A stretch of 64,000 nt of DNA, from assembly GCA_942493145.1 (NCBI GenBank), contig OW818679.1, positions 1,674,001-1,738,000 of the forward strand, in the 5' to 3' direction. The notes under the pieces were generated by a model. It saw only the letters and a program-made list of their open reading frames with translations, ran no database searches and had not been told where the DNA came from. Origin of the DNA: ENR-C20 sp942493145. Its GTDB lineage: Bacteria > Bacillota > Clostridia > Acetivibrionales > DTU013. The translations under genes and the position numbers were made by a program. How positions within the stretch are numbered: the first letter of the stretch is position 1; each line of letters begins with the position of its first letter. This document shows, piece by piece, positions 18,117 through 26,237 of the stretch.

Positions 18117-19085
18117 ATGAAACGATTTATATCTTTGGCAATTTGTGTTGTACTTATGTTTGGAGTTTTGTACCTGCCCGCTTTTGCTGAGGCGGCAGAT
18201 TTACTTAGTACACCTTATGATTTGACAGTCACTCAAATGGAAACTGATGAGGGGCATCCATTTGGCGGTGTGATTCTTCATTTTAAAATTGATAATATGC
18301 CGTTAAATTATATTGATGGAGATACACCAACTTACTGGCTGGATTTTGAGCAGAAGATCGGAGATGGCCAATGGGAGGAATCAGGCTATAATCCAGTTGA
18401 AACCTTTGAAATGGATGCAACAAACAGTTACATAGAAACATATACATGGGGTCAGGATTATAAAAGTACTGTAATGTCATACCGTGTCCGTATGATGATC
18501 TATGACACCAGTGCCGTATTGGCATCATCGCCATGGTCCAATGTAGCCTCAGTTGGACTCAAAGCCAGTGCATGGGCTGCCCCTGAAATTGAAAAGGCCA
18601 TGTCATACGGGCTTGTTCCAGATTCCATAAACGGCGACTTCACAAGACCCATCACCCGTGAAGAGTTTGCGGAACTCTCGGTCCGTCTCTACGAAGTTTA
18701 TACCGGTAATAAAGCGGATCCCTCACCGGATAATACATTCTCTGACAGTAAAAACCCAGAAGTTTTAAAAGGTTACAAGCTTGGTATAATAAACGGCGTT
18801 GGCGGCGGCAAATTCGATCCAAAGGCGCTCACAAACAGGGAACAGATAGCAGCCATGCTGAATCGGGCGGTGAAGGTTATATCACCGGACGCAGACCTTT
18901 CGACCACTGGCGCTCCGAAATTCAATGATGAAAAAAACATCGCATCATATTTTCTTGAGAATGTTAAATTCATGAGTAAAAATGGCTTCATCAAGGGAAC
19001 CAATGGTAGCTTCGATCCCAAAGGGACATGCACTCGTGAGATGGCGGTTCTTATTGCAGTAAGAGTATATGAATATTATAAATAA
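18117..19085 (+). CDS. Secreted SLH-domain protein
   Basis: About 322 residues from the ATG at 18117, which follows GAGGAGG (18101-18107). Signal peptide MKRFISLAICVVLMFGVLYL ends near AFAEAA. Residues to about 145 form a beta-rich, FN3-like domain. The rest holds three S-layer-homology motifs: AWAAPEIEKAMSYGLV with FTRPITREEFAEL, the FSD...GYKLGIINGVGGGKFDP unit, and FLENVKFMSKNGFIKG with FDPKGTCTREMAV. SLH motifs bind pyruvylated secondary cell-wall polymer and anchor proteins to the surface. It follows the two secreted proteins by 37 bases, so it may act as a cell-wall anchor for that set. Confidence 0.9.
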   Translation: MKRFISLAICVVLMFGVLYLPAFAEAADLLSTPYDLTVTQMETDEGHPFGGVILHFKIDNMPLNYIDGDTPTYWLDFEQKIGDGQWEESGYNPVETFEMDATNSYIETYTWGQDYKSTVMSYRVRMMIYDTSAVLASSPWSNVASVGLKASAWAAPEIEKAMSYGLVPDSINGDFTRPITREEFAELSVRLYEVYTGNKADPSPDNTFSDSKNPEVLKGYKLGIINGVGGGKFDPKALTNREQIAAMLNRAVKVISPDADLSTTGAPKFNDEKNIASYFLENVKFMSKNGFIKGTNGSFDPKGTCTREMAVLIAVRVYEYYK

Positions 19086-19105
19086 AAAACATGGAGATCA
19101 TTTGT

Positions 19106-19143
19106 GGGGCGGCAGTAAATTCTATATGCCGTCCCGATTTTTT
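19106..19143 (+). terminator. Intrinsic terminator of the secreted-protein operon
   Basis: A 9-bp stem GGGGCGGCA / TGCCGTCCC with one G-U pair and a 12-base loop, followed by GATTTTTTT. It lies 20 bases after the SLH gene and before the convergent nspC gene. Confidence 0.85.
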
Positions 19144-19171
19144 GATGGAAGGTTTGGATAATTTATGCTGA

Positions 19172-20299
19172 TCATGATAGTCTTTGCTTAAAGTCTTCAT
19201 AGCCAAAACGCTTCAAGACACTATAGTTGCTATCCTTGTCGCGCAAAATAATAGCGGGTAATGCCATCCCGTTGAAGGTGTTATTTTTAACCATGGAATA
19301 TATGGCCATGTCGCCAAAAACCAATCTGTTTCCGGGGCATAACGGAGCATCGAAAGAAAAGTCGCCAATTATATCTCCTGCAAGGCAGGTTGGACCTCCC
19401 AGACGGTAGGTATATGGTTTTTCCCCAGCGTCACCTGAACCGATCAAAGGCGGGCGGTAGGGCATTTCAAGCACATCTGGCATATGGCATGCAGCAGAAG
19501 TGTCTAAAATGGCAATATCAATCCCGTTGTGCATGGTGTCGAGTACTGTAGTAACGAGAGTGCCGGCATTCAGAGCAATAGCCTCTCCGGGTTCCAGATA
19601 AATTTGTAAACCGTATGTATGTTGTAAGCGGCGGATACACTCTTCAAGCGCAGCAATATCGTATCCCGGTCGGGTTATATGATGCCCGCCGCCCAAATTG
19701 AGCCATTTCATCTGCGCCAGCCAATTGCCGAACCGCCGTTCCACTGCAGACACTGTACTTATCAGGGCATCGGCATCCTGTTGGCATAAAGTATGGAGGT
19801 GCAGTCCATCAACACCGTTAAGCAGATCTGGTTTGAAGTTTTCCAGAGTTACTCCCAGACGGGAACCTGCAGCGCACGGATCATATATGTCATGCCCATC
19901 CTGCGTGGAATGTTCGGGATTGATACGAATTCCTATGCTTTTTCCAGCTTTCAGAGCTTTGTCTTTGAATTTTTCCAGCTGAGAAAATGAGTTGAAAACG
20001 ATGTGATCGCACAAAGAGGCAATCTCATCGAATTCATCCTCACGATATGCAGGAGAAAAGACATGGTTTTCCTTTCCCATCTCTTCACGGCCGAGACGGG
20101 CTTCATAAAGCCCGCTGGCCGCTGTGCCGCTCAGGTAGCTTCCGATGAGCGGATATAGAGCATACAGGGAAAAGGCTTTCTGTGCCAGCAGTATGCGGCA
20201 TCCTGTGCGGTCCATAACGCCTCGCAGGATTTTCAGGTTGTTTTCGATAAGAACTTTATCCACCACATAGCAGGGGGTGGGTAACATGTCAAACGTCAT
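19172..20299 (-). CDS. nspC: Carboxynorspermidine/carboxyspermidine decarboxylase
   Basis: A 375-residue PLP enzyme that removes the carboxylate of carboxyspermidine to give spermidine. The start at 20299 is chosen because it lies one base after the stop of the upstream dehydrogenase gene, and MLPTPCYVVD is the usual family N terminus. Landmarks: PLP lysine Lys41 (ILLAQKAFS), HTLCQQDADAL, NLGGGHHITRPGYD, the PGEA phosphate site and the late CHMPDVLEMPYRPPL and GPTCLAGD motifs. With its partner it forms the alternative spermidine route found in many gut and anaerobic bacteria that lack S-adenosylmethionine decarboxylase. Confidence 0.93.
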   Translation of the reverse strand: MTFDMLPTPCYVVDKVLIENNLKILRGVMDRTGCRILLAQKAFSLYALYPLIGSYLSGTAASGLYEARLGREEMGKENHVFSPAYREDEFDEIASLCDHIVFNSFSQLEKFKDKALKAGKSIGIRINPEHSTQDGHDIYDPCAAGSRLGVTLENFKPDLLNGVDGLHLHTLCQQDADALISTVSAVERRFGNWLAQMKWLNLGGGHHITRPGYDIAALEECIRRLQHTYGLQIYLEPGEAIALNAGTLVTTVLDTMHNGIDIAILDTSAACHMPDVLEMPYRPPLIGSGDAGEKPYTYRLGGPTCLAGDIIGDFSFDAPLCPGNRLVFGDMAIYSMVKNNTFNGMALPAIILRDKDSNYSVLKRFGYEDFKQRLS

Positions 20300-20300
20300 A

Positions 20301-21500
20301 TCAGTCCACCAGCTCCGGATTGAAGCTTTCTTTCCAGGGTAATCCCCATTTGTTAAGCGCATCCATAAAAGGATCGGGATCAAACTCCTCTATATTATGC
20401 ACACCCGGCTTGTTCCATATGCCGGTCACCAGCATCATGGCACCGATCATTGCCGGTACTCCTGTGGTATAGGCAACAGCCTGGGATCCGACCTCCCTGT
20501 AACACTCCTCATGGTCGCAGACATTATAAATATAATACGTTTTATCCTTCCCGTCCTTCTTGCCGCGGAAAATACAACCGATGTTGGTTTTTCCCTTGGT
20601 ACGCGGGCCGAGGGAGGATGGGTCGGGCAGCATTGCTTTGAGGAACTGGAGTGGTACAATTTGCTTTCCTTCATAATCAATGGGCTCGATTGAAGTCATT
20701 CCTACATTTTGCAGGCAGCTAAGGTGCATCAGATAGCTTTGCCCAAATGTCATGAAGAAACGGATCCGTTTTATGCCGGGAATATTGAGCGCAAGGGATT
20801 CGAGTTCTTCGTGATGCAAGAGATACATATCCTTTTCACCGACCTCCGGGAAATTGTAGGTGCGTTTGATCTCCATGGGTTCGGTTTCAATCCATTCTCC
20901 GTCCTCCCAGTAGCTGCCATTGGCCGAAACCTCGCGGATGTTGATTTCAGGGTTGAAATTTGTTGCGAAGGGATATCCGTGATCGCCGGCGTTACAGTCG
21001 AGGATATCGATATAATTTATTTCGTCAAAATGATGCTTGAGAGCATAGGCAGAAAAGACACTTGTCACACCGGGATCGAAGCCGCTGCCCAATAGCGCTG
21101 TTATGCCAGCTTTTTCAAAGCGCTCACGGTAGTCCCATTGCCACTTATACTCGAACTTTGCAGTATCCTCCGGCTCATAGTTTGCGGTATCCATATAATT
21201 TGTTTTTGTGGCAAGGCACGCGTCCATGATGGTAAGGTCCTGATATGGCAAAGCCAGGTTCAGTACCAGGTCGGGCCTCTCATTCTCAATGAGGTCAATT
21301 AGAGCTCCAACATCATTTGCATCAACCTGTGCGGTTGTAATTTTTGTTTTGCTGCCGGATAGTTTTTCTTTCAGCTCATCACATTTTGACTTGGTACGGC
21401 TGGCAATGCAGATTTCGTTAAAAACATCGCTGTTCTGGCAACATTTATGGATGGCGACACTGGCGACGCCTCCACAACCGATTATAAGTGTTTTACCCAT
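20301..21500 (-). CDS. Carboxyspermidine dehydrogenase (saccharopine dehydrogenase family)
   Basis: A 399-residue NADPH-dependent enzyme that condenses aspartate semialdehyde with putrescine or diaminopropane to form carboxy(nor)spermidine. The ATG at 21500 is used because AGGAGG lies 8 bases upstream. N-terminal Rossmann motif LIIGCGGVASVAIHKC; further family features are NLALPYQDLTIMDACLAT, YMDTANYEPED and GSGFDPGVTSVFSAYALKH. It is adjacent to and coupled with nspC, which supports the polyamine role over lysine metabolism. The operon has a 460-base leader. Confidence 0.92.
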   Translation of the reverse strand: MGKTLIIGCGGVASVAIHKCCQNSDVFNEICIASRTKSKCDELKEKLSGSKTKITTAQVDANDVGALIDLIENERPDLVLNLALPYQDLTIMDACLATKTNYMDTANYEPEDTAKFEYKWQWDYRERFEKAGITALLGSGFDPGVTSVFSAYALKHHFDEINYIDILDCNAGDHGYPFATNFNPEINIREVSANGSYWEDGEWIETEPMEIKRTYNFPEVGEKDMYLLHHEELESLALNIPGIKRIRFFMTFGQSYLMHLSCLQNVGMTSIEPIDYEGKQIVPLQFLKAMLPDPSSLGPRTKGKTNIGCIFRGKKDGKDKTYYIYNVCDHEECYREVGSQAVAYTTGVPAMIGAMMLVTGIWNKPGVHNIEEFDPDPFMDALNKWGLPWKESFNPELVD

Positions 21501-21963
21501 TTTCAATACCTCCTGGTCATTAAATATGATTTCTGTTATATAGTTCCAATCATGTCCTGACGTCTAAACATAAAAAACGCAGGTGTAAAGCGGCAATCCG
21601 CCCATCACTTGCGTTACGATACATTTCCGGTTTTGGTTTATTCAAACGTTACATACGAATGTAAGAATGTACGAATGTCAACGTTTTTTTATTCAAAATC
21701 AAGATTTTCAGAGTCTATATAGCAAACATTTACTTTTACTACTCTTATTGATCGTTTCACAAGTCGCTATGTGCAAGCAGGCACATTTGGTTTAAAGTAA
21801 CCAACTTATAAAATTTGAGCTTTTAACTCAATCAATAAAGCAACAGAAGTTGCCGTTCGGCATTTGACCCGGCTGTCCGTATGGCCTTAACTTTCAATAT
21901 GAAAGTGGTCAAAAATATTTGCCCGGAAAGGTTCATATGTTGAACAGATTTCCATGACTCACG
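21501..21963 (-). promoter_or_regulatory. Long structured 5' leader of the carboxyspermidine operon (candidate attenuator or riboswitch)
   Basis: From the predicted start near 21963 to the dehydrogenase ATG is about 460 bases with no credible gene on either strand. It holds several hairpins, for example the ACGTT-based inverted repeat at about 21645-21690. It ends with an intrinsic-terminator hairpin (21572-21614) about 70 bases before the start codon. This is the layout of transcription attenuation. It does not match the consensus of the common riboswitches as I remember them, and it lacks the T-box sequence. Confidence 0.55.
21572..21614 (-). terminator. Intrinsic terminator within the leader
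   Basis: On the minus strand the 9-bp outer stem ACGCAAGTG / CACCTGCGT (one G-U pair) encloses a GCGG-ATTG-CCGC hairpin and is followed directly by six Ts. Its position inside the leader, upstream of the start codon, indicates premature termination control. Confidence 0.75.
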
Positions 21964-21969
21964 AATTAA

Positions 21970-21998
21970 ATTATAGGGGCAAAAAAACAAAAAGTCAA
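21970..21998 (-). promoter_or_regulatory. Sigma-A promoter of the carboxyspermidine operon
   Basis: Minus-strand -35 TTGACT (21998-21993), a 17-base spacer and -10 TATAAT (21975-21970). A near-consensus housekeeping promoter, about 470 bases upstream of the first coding start. Confidence 0.8.
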
Positions 21999-22160
21999 GA
22001 ATTTCGACAATATTCCTGGATGGTTAATTTTATTTAATTTTATTGCCATTCATAGTTTAAATTTCGATACAAAGTTAGATGAAATATATGATTAAATGGA
22101 ATAATAGAATTTGTTATTGAAATGTCGGTATATAAATACGCTAAAGGAAGGTGAAGTGAG

Positions 22161-22334
22161 ATGGATAGCAGTAGAGTGGAAGAAATAATGCGGTCTCATG
22201 GTGTGATCAATATAACTTATAATGGCGTGCCTGTGTGGATTGAGGGGATTCGGGGTGAAGTCGCAGAAGTGTCACTTATAGACGAGAAGAAAAGGATGGA
22301 CGTACCTGTTAGTGGGTTAACAGAAGACCAATGA
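22161..22334 (+). CDS. sspH: Small acid-soluble spore protein, H type
   Basis: A 57-residue protein with AAGGAAGG upstream. The core TYNGVPVWIEGI is the signature of SspH (compare VTYNGVPIYI in Bacillus). A short acidic segment and a hydrophobic end (VPVSGLTEDQ) follow. H-type SASPs are packaged in the spore core late in sporulation. I could not identify a convincing sigma-G promoter. This gene is the clearest sign that the host forms spores. Confidence 0.9.
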   Translation: MDSSRVEEIMRSHGVINITYNGVPVWIEGIRGEVAEVSLIDEKKRMDVPVSGLTEDQ

Positions 22335-22349
22335 ATTAATTTGATCTTG

Positions 22350-22382
22350 CCATCATTCAAAGGAATGGTGGTTTTTATTTTC
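22350..22382 (+). terminator. Terminator after sspH
   Basis: Stem CCATCATTC / GAATGGTGG with loop AAAG and a T-rich tail (TTTTTATTTT). The stem sequence is the reverse complement of the terminator at 23633-23654. Confidence 0.9.
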
Positions 22383-22519
22383 CTGTTACTGACTTGTCGT
22401 CAATCGCAATGCAACATGGTAAAACATGCATTGTGTCAATACAAACAATGTTGAATGTTAATTTGTAATTTGATATAATCGCGAATAAATGCGTATAAAC
22501 ATGAAATGGCGGTAAAAAT

Positions 22520-23548
22520 ATGGCTAATATAATGGTAAATGAGACGTGCAACCTGCGCTGTCCCTATTGTTTTGCTTCGGAATTTGTAAATCACAGTCCG
22601 AAAGAAATGACTTTGGATGCGTTCAAGGAAGCGTTGGAATTCATCCTTGCTGACGACTCGGAGGTCCAGGTAGGTATAATCGGCGGGGAGCCGACGCTTT
22701 ACAGCCGGATAAACGAGGTTCTTGAAATTGCTATGGCTGATGTGCGTGCGTATCCTATAGCGGTATACACAAACGCAGTCAACCTTGAGAAAATCCGACC
22801 CGATCTACTGGAAAACAGAAAGTTTCGCATGTTGATAAACTGTAATTCCCCTGAGGACATGGGTGCGGTTCAGTATGAGAAAATGCGCACGAATATCCGT
22901 GAGTTCATAGATGAACATATAGGTGATGGGCGTTTCAAACTGAGCATCAATTTGTATAAGCCGGATTTTGATTATAGTTATGTTATGGATTTGGTAAAAG
23001 AATTCCGCTGCAACTCTATAAGGCTTTCCATATCTGTACCGTCAAAGAACAGCCTTAACGGAGATGATGCGCTGACTCATTTCAGAAAAATGAAACCGCT
23101 CGTTATTGATTTTACTAAAAAACTGGCAGAACAAGGTGTAATACCCGGCTTTGACTGCAACTTCATGCCCCTGTGCGTTCTGACGGAGGATGAGCAGAAA
23201 ACCCTTTTCGGCATTAAAGATTTTTTCAGGAAGCATCTGGATTACGACGAAAGTTTCTGGATGCGGTCCATAGTCAGTGAAGTACAGAACTGTTCACCAG
23301 TAGTGGATATCCTGCCTGATTTGACTGCCGTAAGATGTTTTGGCCTTTCGGAGTATACAAAGGAAAACATAAGGGATTTCAAGGATATAAATGAACTTAC
23401 AGAGTATTATAATAAAAATATCGATTGTGTTTCACGTGATTTTTACTCCTCACCTGAATGCAAGGACTGCTTTAAAAGGCGCAACAGAAAGTGCAGCGGT
23501 GGCTGCTATACATATAAGATGGATAAGATAGTCGAGGCAAGAAATTAG
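22520..23548 (+). CDS. Radical SAM protein with C-terminal cysteine cluster, function unknown
   Basis: A 342-residue radical SAM enzyme. The 4Fe-4S motif is CNLRCPYC (Cys10, Cys14, Cys17), unusually close to the N terminus. GGEPTL follows as the SAM-binding motif. The C-terminal stretch CKDCFKRRNRKCSGGC resembles the auxiliary-cluster (SPASM/twitch) region of peptide-modifying members. No precursor peptide is evident next to it; the only close small gene is sspH, 186 bases upstream with a terminator between. The ribosome site is poor. It could modify a peptide or protein encoded elsewhere. Confidence 0.85.
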   Translation: MANIMVNETCNLRCPYCFASEFVNHSPKEMTLDAFKEALEFILADDSEVQVGIIGGEPTLYSRINEVLEIAMADVRAYPIAVYTNAVNLEKIRPDLLENRKFRMLINCNSPEDMGAVQYEKMRTNIREFIDEHIGDGRFKLSINLYKPDFDYSYVMDLVKEFRCNSIRLSISVPSKNSLNGDDALTHFRKMKPLVIDFTKKLAEQGVIPGFDCNFMPLCVLTEDEQKTLFGIKDFFRKHLDYDESFWMRSIVSEVQNCSPVVDILPDLTAVRCFGLSEYTKENIRDFKDINELTEYYNKNIDCVSRDFYSSPECKDCFKRRNRKCSGGCYTYKMDKIVEARN

Positions 23549-23570
23549 AATATTGATTCGAAATGAAGTA

Positions 23571-23620
23571 AAACGCAACAGAGGGAGTAAACGCAATAGG
23601 GGGAGTAAACGCAACAGAGA
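23571..23620. repeat. 18-bp tandem repeat (2.8 copies)
   Basis: The unit AAACGCAACAGAGGGAGT appears at 23571, with variants at 23589 and (partial) 23607, directly after the radical SAM gene and before its terminator. Confidence 0.8.
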
Positions 23621-23632
23621 ATAATAAGAAAA

Positions 23633-23664
23633 CCACCATTCGAGAGAATGATGGTTTTTGTTTT
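23633..23664 (+). terminator. Terminator after the radical SAM gene
   Basis: Stem CCACCATTC / GAATGATGG with loop GAGA, followed by TTTTTGTTTT. Confidence 0.9.
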
Positions 23665-23709
23665 AGTGCGATAGTTTTTGTTTTAGTGCGATAGTTTTTG
23701 TTTTAGTGT
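23650..23709. repeat. 20-bp tandem repeat (3 copies) of the terminator tail
   Basis: The unit GATAGTTTTTGTTTTAGTGC begins at 23650 (as GATGG), 23670 and 23690. The arm end and T-tract of the terminator have been duplicated in tandem. Confidence 0.85.
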
Positions 23710-23765
23710 GATGTACTTTGTTTGATGAGGTATACAAGCGTATTCGAGCGTTAAGAAAACGCAGC

Positions 23766-25133
23766 TCAGATACCGTCCTTCAAGCGCAGAATATACATAC
23801 CATCGTGGAAGGTGTCCATATAAATGTAGCCACGGTCATCCACAACGCAGTCTTCGGCTGTTCCGAGCAGCGGCCCGGGCATTGGTACTTCAAACAGCTT
23901 TTTCTCCGGGTTGGGGGGTATGAAGTAAGCAAGTTCCTTTACATAGTAGGGATCGGAAATGTCATAAACACGCATTCCGGCGTGGAAGTAACAGCAGTAG
24001 ACCCTGTTTGGGTTATCCTGCAGCCAGGGTTTGCCCATTGGTTCGTGAATGTTGTGTGGACCAAAGGGGCCTTGGGCTCCGCCCATGCCAGCTGTGTTAA
24101 AGTTCTTGTAAGGAAAGTTCTCGGGTACTTCAGGATAGGGGAATTCAGCCACCAGTACGGGATCGGCAGGGTTGGAGACATCGATCATATGCAGGTTGTT
24201 CAGTGGCTGGGCGCCGGGGTGGGCACTTTTTTCAATGACATCCTTGTTGAAGAATGCATAACGCTCTCCCTCGTTGGTCAAAACAGCGAAATCGCGTCCT
24301 GTAAGAGGAAGGAATGTGTGGCAGCGAGCGCCGGCAAGCTTACCTGCGAAGGGCGGCTGCATCATGAGTTGACCCAGCTTTTTGGGGCGTGTTACGTCGG
24401 ATACGTCAACGAGGATGCCACCACCGGCCCAATAGGCGCAGTAAGCTATACCATCCTTAACATACGGAGGCCCATGAAGCTGCGGCCAATCCTTTTCTTT
24501 AGCGTGACCTACCGGGTAGGTGCCGTCTTTCATACCATCGGCAAACTGTTCCGGCATCCACCAGCGTCCCACTTCAACAGGATGAGTGGGGTCAATGATG
24601 TCCAAAATACGATATATCTGACCGATATACCCTGGACAATCGGAAGAAAGGTGAACATACCGCCCGCCATTGTACATGAAGCGGTGAACCCCCATGCCGT
24701 CCTTCACACCGGTGTCCCAATGAGAAAGGAATTTTGGATTTTCGGGATCTTCCTTCAAATCATAGATTTGCAGACCACCGATGCTTTTGTCCTCATGCTT
24801 GCAGCCGTGGAGGAAGGGAATACCGCCACCCAGAGCGGCAACCATCAAACCGTCCGCTACCTGGATCTTGGGAGTGGACTGCTTCTTGTATTCGTTGGGA
24901 TCAACGCACTCAAAAAACTTTACATGCTTAGGATTTGCAGGGTCTGTAACATCGATGATGTTCCAGCCTGGACCCTTGAAAGAGCCGCAGTACATATAGT
25001 ATCTGCTGTCGGGCGTCTTGTAGAGCGCCATCTGGAATGCCATTACGCCGTTGAGATCGTGGTATCCCACAACTTCCATGTTTTTTATATAGCCTTCATT
25101 GCCGGGGCTTTTGGCATAAAAGGGTATGGACAT
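23766..25133 (-). CDS. LVIVD-repeat beta-propeller protein of unknown function
   Basis: A 455-residue protein without a signal peptide, preceded by AAGGAGG at a 7-base spacing. Repeated blades with the LVIVD pattern are visible: WNIIDVTDPANPKHV, LQIYDLKEDPENPKFL, YRILDIIDPTHPVEV, ILVDVSDVTRPKKLG, LHMIDVSNPADPVLV and MRVYDISDPYYVKEL. Scattered His, Asp and Cys residues (FLHGCKHED, GPHNIHEP, YFHAGMRVYD) could bind a metal, and the layout recalls selenium-binding protein/methanethiol-oxidase-like propellers, but I cannot confirm catalysis. It is divergent from a LysR gene 189 bases away, which probably controls it. Confidence 0.75.
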   Translation of the reverse strand: MSIPFYAKSPGNEGYIKNMEVVGYHDLNGVMAFQMALYKTPDSRYYMYCGSFKGPGWNIIDVTDPANPKHVKFFECVDPNEYKKQSTPKIQVADGLMVAALGGGIPFLHGCKHEDKSIGGLQIYDLKEDPENPKFLSHWDTGVKDGMGVHRFMYNGGRYVHLSSDCPGYIGQIYRILDIIDPTHPVEVGRWWMPEQFADGMKDGTYPVGHAKEKDWPQLHGPPYVKDGIAYCAYWAGGGILVDVSDVTRPKKLGQLMMQPPFAGKLAGARCHTFLPLTGRDFAVLTNEGERYAFFNKDVIEKSAHPGAQPLNNLHMIDVSNPADPVLVAEFPYPEVPENFPYKNFNTAGMGGAQGPFGPHNIHEPMGKPWLQDNPNRVYCCYFHAGMRVYDISDPYYVKELAYFIPPNPEKKLFEVPMPGPLLGTAEDCVVDDRGYIYMDTFHDGMYILRLKDGI

Positions 25134-25253
25134 AAGAAGACCTCCTTAAATTTTATAGTTCACATGTAGAATAACATAAAAAAAGTTTCCTTGTCCAATT
25201 GTGTTTTTTTGATATAAAGATGGCAATATACGTATAATCTTTATCAAGTGTAG

Positions 25254-25269
25254 CCTTCTTTCGGGAAGG
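25254..25269. promoter_or_regulatory. Palindrome between the LVIVD and lysR genes
   Basis: CCTTCTTTCGGGAAGG is an inverted repeat with CCTT/AAGG ends, just upstream of the lysR -35 box. This is a position typical of a LysR autoregulatory site. Confidence 0.4.
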
Positions 25270-25298
25270 TTGAATTCTTCCTGCTTATTTGCTATGAT
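25270..25298 (+). promoter_or_regulatory. Sigma-A promoter of the lysR gene
   Basis: -35 TTGAAT (25270-25275), a 17-base spacer and -10 TATGAT (25293-25298), 25 bases before the coding start. Confidence 0.65.
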
Positions 25299-25322
25299 TA
25301 GTCCAAAACAGGAGGGGAGCGA

Positions 25323-26237
25323 ATGAACCAGGTACAGATTGAATATTTCCTGACAGTTGTCCGTAGTGGTGGATTTACCAGGGCCTCCGAGGAGCTTTTT
25401 GTGACACAGCCGACTGTCAGCCGACAGATTTCCACACTGGAAGCAGAACTGGGTATTCCTCTCTTTGATCGCAGTACAAAAAAAACAGCCGTTCTCACTC
25501 CTGCCGGCGTCTTGTTCTATGAACTATTTAACCGGTATGAAGCCGACCTGGCAAAGGTTATAAATCAGGCAAGGACACTCAATGGTACTCAGAACGGACG
25601 GCTTGTGATAGGATGTCTGCAGGGCTGGGATATCTATGATTTTTTAGGGGAAAGCCTGGAGCGTTATCGCGGAAAGCACCCGGGTATCTCGCTTTCTCTG
25701 GAATACTATGGTTTTAAGGAACTGCGTGCAGCCTTGAAAAGCGAACGGATAGACGCTGTAATCACCTTTAATGGCACATTTGAATATACGGCCGGTCTTT
25801 CAGTCTTGAAACTTACGGAAGTTCCCCGAATACTGCTCTATTCTGCCCGCCATCCGAAGGCTACGCTTACCGCCCCAAAACCGGAAGATTTCCGGGATGA
25901 AGTATTCTTTACAGTCGATATCGCTGAGGATACCCGGGCTGTGGAGCAGGTAAAGGCATATTGTGAGCCCTACCACTTTACCCCCCGTATCCAGACCCTG
26001 CCAAATATTGAGTCGATAGTATCCAATGTCCATAACGGACTTGGTGTGGCGATTTTTGAATATTGGATCCGGGAACGGACACATAGTGCTTTTCGCCATA
26101 TTGAGCTGGATGCTTCCAATGAGGTGGTGCTGGTGTGGCGGAGAAACAATATGAACCCGGCCATCCGCTATTTTGTGGATGAGATAGCATCGGCAGACCT
26201 CGTTTGCTATTCAAAGGATAAGGAGAAGCCCCTATGA
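25323..26237 (+). CDS. LysR-family transcriptional regulator
   Basis: A 304-residue regulator. The N-terminal winged helix-turn-helix is intact: QVQIEYFLTVVRSGGFTRAS, then LFVTQPTVSRQISTLEAELG. A periplasmic-binding-protein-like effector domain follows from about residue 90. An AGGAGGGG ribosome site lies just ahead of the ATG. It is divergent from the LVIVD gene, the classic LysR arrangement. Its stop codon overlaps the ATG of the PH-domain gene downstream (ATGA), so those two membrane genes are co-expressed with it. Confidence 0.93.
   Translation: MNQVQIEYFLTVVRSGGFTRASEELFVTQPTVSRQISTLEAELGIPLFDRSTKKTAVLTPAGVLFYELFNRYEADLAKVINQARTLNGTQNGRLVIGCLQGWDIYDFLGESLERYRGKHPGISLSLEYYGFKELRAALKSERIDAVITFNGTFEYTAGLSVLKLTEVPRILLYSARHPKATLTAPKPEDFRDEVFFTVDIAEDTRAVEQVKAYCEPYHFTPRIQTLPNIESIVSNVHNGLGVAIFEYWIRERTHSAFRHIELDASNEVVLVWRRNNMNPAIRYFVDEIASADLVCYSKDKEKPL

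Noticed and set aside
21501..21998. T-box leader for the carboxyspermidine operon
   Set aside because: The GGGTGGNACCGCG-type T-box sequence is absent, unlike the clear example ahead of serS.
23571..23709. CRISPR or attachment site
   Set aside because: The short direct repeats have no spacers, and no cas, integrase or tRNA gene is near.
23718..25169. A 483-codon open frame on the plus strand
   Set aside because: It is the antisense of the LVIVD gene. The minus-strand frame has a strong ribosome site and recognisable repeats, while this frame has no family features.
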